From positions 1 to 64,000 of the forward strand of contig JAEUNM010000083.1 of assembly GCA_016791105.1 (NCBI GenBank): DNA of 64,000 nucleotides. Reading direction: 5' to 3'. Made by a program: the position numbers and the translations under genes. The stretch comes from Rhodocyclaceae bacterium (GTDB lineage: Bacteria > Pseudomonadota > Gammaproteobacteria > Burkholderiales > Rhodocyclaceae). The notes beneath the pieces are model-generated. The model had not been told where the DNA came from. It saw only the letters and a program-made list of their open reading frames with translations, and did not search any database. Below, in pieces: positions 58,655 to 64,000 of the stretch (the first letter of the stretch is position 1; every line of letters begins with the position of its first letter).

Positions 58655-58827
58655 GCAGGATTTTCGGCAGTTGAAAAGGGATTCCCCTGCGTGCCGAAAT
58701 TGCGAATGGTTGGGGGCGCGGTGGGTGCCCTGTCGCGCTTGAGGTGGCGGCGGCTGCGCCGGCCGGGGCGTGGTGGAGCTGCGATACTTTACATACGGCG
58801 GAATGCGCTGCCCTTTTCCCGCCTACG
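58655..58827. repeat. Diverged repeat right of the toxin operon plus REP-like unit
   Basis: 58655-58722 is the counterpart of 55667-55734 (20 of the first 22 bases identical). 58792-58827 is a diverged member of the CATACGGCGG palindrome family. The 343-bp gap 58524-58866 between the interrupted gene and hyfI contains only these; no gene seen. Confidence 0.65.
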
Positions 58828-58866
58828 TTTTTCCGCGCGGATTGCCGTGCGTCGGCCGGCGCTCAA

Positions 58867-59379
58867 TTACTTCAGTCGCCGCACGGCGGTCAGTATGCCG
58901 CGCATGATTTCGATGGGAGCGGGTGGGCAGCCGGGTACGGCGACGTCCACGGGAATCACGTTGGATACGCGCCCGCGGCAGGCATAGTTTTCGCCGAATA
59001 TGCCGCCGTCGCAGCCGCAGTCGCCCACGGCGACCACCAGGCGCGGTTCCGGCGTGGCCTCGAAAGTGCGGCGCAGCGCCACTTCCATGTTGCGCGCGAC
59101 CGGGCCGGTTACCAGCAGCATGTCGGCGTGGCGCGGGCTAGCGACGAATTTGATGCCCAGGCCTTCAAGGTTGTAATAGGGGTTGTTCAGTGCGTGAATT
59201 TCCAGTTCGCAGCCGTTGCAGGAGCCGGCGTCCACTTCGCGTATGGTGAGCGCGCGGCCCAATATGGCCAGCACTTCTTCCTGTATGTCGGTGGCAGCGG
59301 CGCTCAGATTGGCGGCCTCCTGCGGCGCGGGTTCGGTCAGTACGCTGCGGCTTACCGCGTGTTTCAGGATTTTCCACAT
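58867..59379 (-). CDS. hyfI: Hydrogenase-4-like small subunit (NuoB/HyfI family)
   Basis: 170 aa, homologue of complex I NuoB and hydrogenase HyfI/HycG. The [4Fe-4S] ligands Cys54 and Cys57 (DAGSCNGCELE), Cys121 (VGDCGCDGG) and Cys151 (VPGCPPAP) are all present, so the proximal cluster should form. The ATG overlaps the large-subunit stop (ATGA). Last gene of the cluster. Since the large subunit lacks NiFe ligands, the cluster's electron partner is unknown. Confidence 0.9.
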   Translation of the reverse strand: MWKILKHAVSRSVLTEPAPQEAANLSAAATDIQEEVLAILGRALTIREVDAGSCNGCELEIHALNNPYYNLEGLGIKFVASPRHADMLLVTGPVARNMEVALRRTFEATPEPRLVVAVGDCGCDGGIFGENYACRGRVSNVIPVDVAVPGCPPAPIEIMRGILTAVRRLK

Positions 59380-60941
59380 CAGAGGTCGGCCCCCGCGTAA
59401 CTGAGGTTGAAGGACTTATTGATGAGCGGAAAATCCGGCACGATGTTGCCCATGATGGCGTGTTCAAGCACCGGCCAGTTCTGCCAGGACGGGTCGTGGC
59501 AGTGGCAGCGGCGCAGGGCGTGCTCGCCGGCGGTGCCGTCCAGTTCCAGCGCCACGACTACTTCGCCGCGCCAGCCTTCGATCCAACCGGCGCCAAATGC
59601 CGGTTTGGCCGGCAGTTCGGGCGCCACACGCACGTCGCCGCCGGGCATTTGCAGCAGCATTTCGCGGATGAGACGCAGCGATTCGAATATTTCGTCGAAG
59701 CGCACTGCGGCGCGGGCAGCCACATCGCCATTTTGATGTCCGGCGCGGCGCACCGCGAGCAGGTCGTAGGGCGCGATCGGGTAGTCGCAGCGCAGGTCGG
59801 CCGGCACGCCGCTGGCGCGCGCGGCGAAGCCGACCAGGCCCAGTTCGCGCGCCAGCTCGGGGCGCACGCGGCCGGTGGTGATGAAGCGGTCCTGCAGGCC
59901 GGAATGGTCGTCGTAAATGCGCCGCAGCAAGCTTACTTCGCGTTCGATGGCCTGGCATTGTTCGACCATCGCGCCGCCGTGTGCGGCTTCGAGATCCTGC
60001 GCGACGCCGCCCGGCACCACGCAATCCATCATGAAACGATGGCCGAATACGGCTTTCGATATCCGCAGCCAGTCTTCTTTGAGGCGCAGAAATTGCGCCA
60101 GGCCAAATCCCAACGCGGCGTCGTTGCCCAGCGCGCCGAGGTCGCCCAGGTGGTTGGCGACCCGCTCGCGCTCCAGCATGAGCGCGCGCAGCCATTGCGC
60201 GCGCGGCGGCAGTTGCAGGCGCGCGGCGGCTTCCAGCGCCATGCAGTAGGCCCAGGCGAAAGCCACCGTGCTGTCGCCGGACACCCGGCCGGCGAGTCGG
60301 TGCGCGTCCAGCGCGGGTATTTGCGTGAAGCGCAAATCTATGCCCTTGTGTTTGTAGCCGAGGCGTTCTTCCAGCCGCAGCACTTTTTCGCCGACGATGG
60401 AGAAGCGAAAATGTCCCGGTTCGATGATGCCGGCGTGCACCGGGCCGACCGGAATTTCATGCACGCCCTCGCCCTCGACGCGCACGAAAGGATAGTCCGG
60501 CATGGCCGCCGCGGGCTGGAACAGGTCGCCGGCGGCGCCCTGCCGCAGCGGGAAGGCGTCGCCCTCCCAGGCGCCGTGATCCAGCCAGGCGCGCGTGTCG
60601 GCCGCGCCGGCCGGCTGAAAGCCGTACAGATCGGCGGTGGCGCGCTGCATGCGGTTGGCGGACGGGAATATGGCGGATAAATCGGGGTAAGCCAGGGCGT
60701 GCCGGTCCAGCGCCAAATCCACCCACAGCATGCCGTCCGCCAGCGCGTAAGCGGCACTTACGTAATAGTCGCCGGCGGCGCCGCGGCGGCGGTCGGAGCC
60801 CCATAGCGCGAGCAGGCGACCACCCGCTTCGCGCGCGGCGCGCGCCACGCCGGTCCATTCGTCCGGGCGCACGTACACGCGTTCGGCCGACAGCGGCAGG
60901 GCGAGCTTTTCGGTTTCCAGTTCCAGCGTGCCGATGCGCAT
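59379..60941 (-). CDS. hyfG: Hydrogenase-4-like large subunit (30-kDa/49-kDa fusion) without NiFe ligands
   Basis: 520 aa. Residues 1-145 resemble the NuoC (30-kDa) module and 150-520 the NuoD/hydrogenase large-subunit module, the same fusion as HyfG/HycE. Conserved pieces: EIPVGPVHAGIIEPGHFRFS, LEERLGYKHKGI and SGDSTVAFAWAYCMALE. Where hydrogenases have R-x-C-G-x-C, this protein has RLAGRV (215-220); where they have D-P-C-x-x-C it has DPSWQN (483-488). All four Ni-Fe cysteines are thus replaced. It should not be a hydrogenase; the term Ehr (energy-converting-hydrogenase-related) fits. GGGAGG precedes the ATG. Confidence 0.9.
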   Translation of the reverse strand: MRIGTLELETEKLALPLSAERVYVRPDEWTGVARAAREAGGRLLALWGSDRRRGAAGDYYVSAAYALADGMLWVDLALDRHALAYPDLSAIFPSANRMQRATADLYGFQPAGAADTRAWLDHGAWEGDAFPLRQGAAGDLFQPAAAMPDYPFVRVEGEGVHEIPVGPVHAGIIEPGHFRFSIVGEKVLRLEERLGYKHKGIDLRFTQIPALDAHRLAGRVSGDSTVAFAWAYCMALEAAARLQLPPRAQWLRALMLERERVANHLGDLGALGNDAALGFGLAQFLRLKEDWLRISKAVFGHRFMMDCVVPGGVAQDLEAAHGGAMVEQCQAIEREVSLLRRIYDDHSGLQDRFITTGRVRPELARELGLVGFAARASGVPADLRCDYPIAPYDLLAVRRAGHQNGDVAARAAVRFDEIFESLRLIREMLLQMPGGDVRVAPELPAKPAFGAGWIEGWRGEVVVALELDGTAGEHALRRCHCHDPSWQNWPVLEHAIMGNIVPDFPLINKSFNLSYAGADL

Positions 60942-60942
60942 G

Positions 60943-62406
60943 TCAACCTCCCATCATGGCGGCTGCCTGGCGATACCAGGCATCCAGATAGGGCGGAATG
61001 TAGATGCCCAGCATGAGGCCCAGCCCCAGGTGCGCATACACCGGCAGGTGCGCAGGCGCCGTATGGGCGGTGCCGCCGGCCGGCAGATTGGTGCTGCCGA
61101 ACACCATTTCCTGCACGCGCATGAATACCGCGCCGAAGGCCACGCCCAGCGCCAGCAGCAGGAAGGGGGTGGCCCAGGGCTGTTCGCGCATGGCGGTGGT
61201 GAGGATCAGGAATTCGCTCGCGAATACGCCGAATGGCGGCATGCCCAAAATGGCCAGCGCCCCCAGCATCATGCTCCAGCCCAACAGCGGACTGGCTTTC
61301 ATGAGGCCGCGTATGTCGGCCATGATTTGCGTGCCGGCGCGTTGCGTGGCGTGTCCGACCGCGAAAAAAATGGCCGACTTGATGAGCGAATGCACGGTCA
61401 TGTGCAGCAGGCCGGCGAAATTGGCGACCGGCCCGCCCACGCCGAACGCGAACGTCATGAGTCCCATGTGCTCGATGGACGAATAGGCGAACATGCGCTT
61501 AACGTCTTTCTGGCGCAGCAGGAAAAATGCCGCCGTGAGCACCGACAGCAGGCCGAAGCCCATCATGAGGCGCGAGGCGAGCGGTGTCTGCAGCGCACCG
61601 TCGGTCAGCACCTTGCAGCGCAATAGTGCATATAAGGCGACGTTGAGCAACAGGCCGGACAATACCGCGGAGACCGGCGTGGGGCCTTCGGCGTGGGCGT
61701 CCGGCAGCCAGTTGTGCAGCGGCACCAGGCCCACCTTGGTGCCATAGCCTATGAACAGGAAAGCGAATGCCAGCGTGATGATGGCCGGATCGAGCTGGGT
61801 TTTGACGGCATCCAGATTGGTCCATAATAGCGCGCCGCCTTCGGCGCCCAGCACTTTTTCCGCCGCCATGAACAGCAGCACCGTGCCGAACAGCGCCTGC
61901 GCGATGCCCACCCCGCACAGGATGAAATATTTCCAGGCCGCTTCGAGGCTGGCCGCGGTGCGATAGACACTCACCAGCAGCACGGTGGCGAGCGTGGCGG
62001 CTTCCATCGCCACCCACAACAGGCCCATGTTATTGGTGGTGAGCGCCAGCAACATGGTGCAATTGAACAACTGATACATGCTGTGATAGAGGCGCAGCCG
62101 CGGCGGCGTCATTTTTCCGTGTTCGGCTTCTATCGCCATGTAAGGGCGCGAAAAAATCGCTGTGGTCAGCCCCACGAATGCCGTCAGGGTAACCAGGAAA
62201 ACGTTAAGCGGATCGATGAAAAATGCCTGATCCCAGGCAAACTGCGGGCCCTGCGTGACGATGCGCTCGGTCAGCACGCAGGCCGCCAGAAAGGTGGCTG
62301 CGCTCAGCGCCACGTTGATTTCGCGCGCAAAGCTGCGGTGCCCTACGGCTGCCTGCAGCAGGGCGCCGAACAGCGGAATTCCTAGGGTGGCATAAAGCGC
62401 GTACAT
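60943..62406 (-). CDS. hyfF: Hydrogenase-4-like membrane subunit F (antiporter-like, NuoN/HyfF)
   Basis: 487 aa with about 14 membrane helices. Proton-antiporter core: LLWVAMEAATLATVLL (helix-5 Glu), GYGTKVGLVPLHNWLPDAHA (helix-7/8 Lys and His), FAYSSIEHMGLMTFAFGVGG and HSLIKSAIFFAVGHATQ. These charged helix residues are the proton-channel residues of NuoL/M/N, so ion pumping is plausible. One nt separates its stop from the hyfG ATG; 7 nt from hyfE. Confidence 0.93.
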   Translation of the reverse strand: MYALYATLGIPLFGALLQAAVGHRSFAREINVALSAATFLAACVLTERIVTQGPQFAWDQAFFIDPLNVFLVTLTAFVGLTTAIFSRPYMAIEAEHGKMTPPRLRLYHSMYQLFNCTMLLALTTNNMGLLWVAMEAATLATVLLVSVYRTAASLEAAWKYFILCGVGIAQALFGTVLLFMAAEKVLGAEGGALLWTNLDAVKTQLDPAIITLAFAFLFIGYGTKVGLVPLHNWLPDAHAEGPTPVSAVLSGLLLNVALYALLRCKVLTDGALQTPLASRLMMGFGLLSVLTAAFFLLRQKDVKRMFAYSSIEHMGLMTFAFGVGGPVANFAGLLHMTVHSLIKSAIFFAVGHATQRAGTQIMADIRGLMKASPLLGWSMMLGALAILGMPPFGVFASEFLILTTAMREQPWATPFLLLALGVAFGAVFMRVQEMVFGSTNLPAGGTAHTAPAHLPVYAHLGLGLMLGIYIPPYLDAWYRQAAAMMGG

Positions 62407-62413
62407 GCTGGGC

Positions 62414-63073
62414 TTAGTCTTCTTTCAGTTTTTCGATGTGGCGAATATCCAGGCTGTCGAAGCGCTCGCGCAACTGGAACATGAACACGCCCAATATCAG
62501 TATGCCAACCAGCACGTCCAGCGCGATGCCCAGTTCCACCACCAGCGGCATGCCGTAAGTGGCCGAGGTGGCGGCGAAAAACAGACAGTTTTCCATGGAC
62601 AAAAAGCCGATTACCTGCGACACGGCTTTGGAGCGCGTGATCATCATCAGGAAGGACAGCAGCACGCCTGCCAGCGCGATGCCCAGGGTGCCGCGCGCCA
62701 CCGAACTGGATAGCTGCGAAATGGGCAGCGCCAGATTGAAGGCGAATATCACCAGCACGATGCCCAGCAGCAAGGTGGTCGGTATGTTGATGAGGGTTTC
62801 CACATCCCAGCGCACGTTCAACTGGCGGATCACGCGATGCAGCAGCCACGGAATGAGCGCAACCTTGAGCAGCAAGGTGAGCGCCGCCGACAGGTATAGA
62901 TGCGGCTGATGCGTTACCACGCCCACCACCGTAGTGGCCGCGACCAGCGTCGCGCCCTGCAGCATGAACAGATCGATCAGTGTCACCACGCGGCGCTGCG
63001 CCAGCATGGCGAAAGACAATAGCAACAGTACCGAAGCGAACAGATTGATGAGCTGCCCGAACATGCCCTGCAT
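62414..63073 (-). CDS. hyfE: Hydrogenase-4-like membrane subunit E (HyfE)
   Basis: 219 aa with about 7 membrane helices. The C-terminal half resembles NuoK/MrpC (IGFLSMENCLFFAATSATYG carries the conserved membrane Glu). FAMLAQRRVVTLIDLFMLQG near the start is typical of HyfE. The start at 63073 lies one base after the hyfC stop; MFGQ at 63064 is an alternative. Fits the HyfB-C-E-F-G-I order. Confidence 0.92.
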   Translation of the reverse strand: MQGMFGQLINLFASVLLLLSFAMLAQRRVVTLIDLFMLQGATLVAATTVVGVVTHQPHLYLSAALTLLLKVALIPWLLHRVIRQLNVRWDVETLINIPTTLLLGIVLVIFAFNLALPISQLSSSVARGTLGIALAGVLLSFLMMITRSKAVSQVIGFLSMENCLFFAATSATYGMPLVVELGIALDVLVGILILGVFMFQLRERFDSLDIRHIEKLKED

Positions 63074-63074
63074 G

Positions 63075-64000
63075 TCAGCCTCCGAGCAGGATGCGTACCA
63101 ACATCCCGATCACGGCCAGCAGAAAGGCCGTGGCGAGAAATTCCGGCACGCGGAATATGCGCATTTTGGCGTTGATGGTTTCCAGCAGCGCCAGCACGAT
63201 GCCGCCAATCGCGAGCTTGATCACCAGCACCGGCAGCGCCAGCAACAGCGCCAGCGGAGACTGCGCTTCCGCTACGCCCCAGGGGAAAAACAGCGCCAGG
63301 CCTATGCACGAATAGGCGAATAGTTTCAGACTGGCGGCCCATTCTATGAGGGCCAGGTGGCGGCCAGAATATTCGAGTATGAGCGCCTCGTGGATCATCG
63401 TTAGTTCCAGGTGCGTGGTGGGGTTATCCACCGGCACGCGCGCATTTTCGGCCAGCGACACCATGGTGAAGGCCACGCCGGCAAAGGCCAGACTGGGGTA
63501 GATGGCCAGTTCGCGGTGCGCCAGCGTTTCGACTATCGTGGTGAGCGAGGTCGAGGTGGATATGAGCGAAGCCGTGAATAACACCATGAGCAGCGCCGGC
63601 TCGGCCAGAAACCCGATCAGCATTTCGCGCCGCGCGCCCAGGGTGCCGAAAGAAGTGCCGATGTCCATGGCCGCGAGCGATATGAATACCCGCGCCAGCG
63701 CGAACAGGCCCACCAGCGCGATGGCGTCGGCGGCCGGCGCCAGCGGCAATTCGGTGGATAGCGTGGGGACGATGCCACAGGCCAAGGTCATGGCGCCGAA
63801 CACGATGTAGGGCACCACGCGAAATAGCGGGGTGGCGTGTTCGGCGACGACGGATTCCTTATGGAACAGTTTGTGCAGCATGCGGTAAGGCTGCAGCAAA
63901 CTGGGTGCGCTGCGGTTCTGCATCCAGGCGCGCCATTGATTTACCCAGCCCATGAGCAGGGGCGCCAGCAGCAGGGCGGCCGTGATGGCCAGCAATTGGG
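63075..64000 (-). CDS. hyfC: Hydrogenase-4-like membrane subunit C (NuoH/HyfC), 5' end outside the window
   Basis: At least 306 aa; the frame is still open at the window edge, and alignment with HyfC suggests about 10-15 more N-terminal residues beyond it (the TTG at 63995 is not a convincing start). NuoH-family features: SAPSLLQPYRMLHKLFHKE, TSFGTLGARREMLIGFLAEP, VSLAENARVPVDNPTTHLEL (acidic loop) and EALILEYSGRHLALIEWAAS. About 8 membrane helices. This subunit links the peripheral electron-transfer arm to the pumping modules. The hyfB homologue is expected just beyond the window. Confidence 0.92.
   Translation of the reverse strand, partial: QLLAITAALLLAPLLMGWVNQWRAWMQNRSAPSLLQPYRMLHKLFHKESVVAEHATPLFRVVPYIVFGAMTLACGIVPTLSTELPLAPAADAIALVGLFALARVFISLAAMDIGTSFGTLGARREMLIGFLAEPALLMVLFTASLISTSTSLTTIVETLAHRELAIYPSLAFAGVAFTMVSLAENARVPVDNPTTHLELTMIHEALILEYSGRHLALIEWAASLKLFAYSCIGLALFFPWGVAEAQSPLALLLALPVLVIKLAIGGIVLALLETINAKMRIFRVPEFLATAFLLAVIGMLVRILLGG

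Noticed and set aside
58867..60941. Functional group 4 NiFe hydrogenase
   Set aside because: All four NiFe-coordinating cysteines of the large subunit are replaced.

Overview
The window is a GC-rich, gene-dense chromosome segment of a betaproteobacterium. The evidence is gene order more than any single gene: hemC-hemD-hemX-hemY, dusB-fis followed by purH-purD, glnA-DUF4124-ntrB-ntrC, birA-coaX-SPOR, and coaE-zapD-yacG are all arrangements typical of Betaproteobacteria. The exact order or family cannot be fixed from the sequence alone. No rRNA or tRNA gene and no CRISPR array was seen.

Layout. 1-449: tandem 239-bp repeat built of REP-like palindromes. 0.45-3.1 kb (minus): a MaoC/phosphotransacetylase fusion and ackA (acyl-phosphate and acetate metabolism). 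3.5-7.7 kb (plus): hemC, hemD, hemX, hemY; convergent with 7.7-11.5 kb (minus) purH, purD, hemF. 11.6-16.2 kb (minus): murU, pepP, ubiH-type hydroxylase, dusB, fis. 16.3-19.5 kb (minus): mqsRA toxin-antitoxin pair, a phosphotransferase/P-loop kinase fusion, and a SRPBCC protein. 19.6-25 kb: gluQ, a CoA-binding protein, clsB with an EEP-family protein, nadA, a rhodanese. 25.1-30 kb (plus): a nitrogen-control locus with NtrC enhancer sites, a sigma-54 promoter, glnA, a terminator, and ntrBC. 30-34.5 kb (plus): birA, coaX, a SPOR protein, coaE, zapD, yacG. 34.5-39.9 kb: repeats, Nudix-ThiE fusion, rdgC, an HDOD protein, argJ. 39.9-47 kb: a broken AlbA/Schlafen-type regulator, then a large CHASE hybrid kinase coupled to an HD-GYP response regulator (minus). 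47.4-50.3 kb: DUF2917, a MocR-type regulator, a FecR protein.

50.4-58.8 kb is an accessory region: vapBC, a frame-broken formylglycine-generating-enzyme-like gene, an uncharacterised 244-aa protein translationally coupled to a PIN-domain protein, an MFS transporter, and a polymorphic-toxin operon (137-aa protein, HNH-type toxin, SUKH-like immunity protein, and a gene interrupted by one amber codon). Short dispersed repeats bracket its segments. From 58.9 kb to the window edge (minus) lies a hydrogenase-4-like membrane complex (hyfC, E, F, G, I homologues) whose large subunit has lost all four NiFe-binding cysteines, so it is best read as an energy-converting-hydrogenase-related (Ehr) complex and not a hydrogenase.

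How the parts fit: the nitrogen locus is a closed circuit (NtrBC acting at the glnA sigma-54 promoter); hemCDXY and hemF serve the same pathway from two convergent operons; murU, rdgC, zapD and yacG are housekeeping envelope, recombination and division functions; the kinase and HD-GYP pair suggests control of cyclic di-GMP. The best candidates for undescribed biology are the 244-aa/PIN module, the toxin operon with its amber-interrupted fourth gene, and the Ehr complex.
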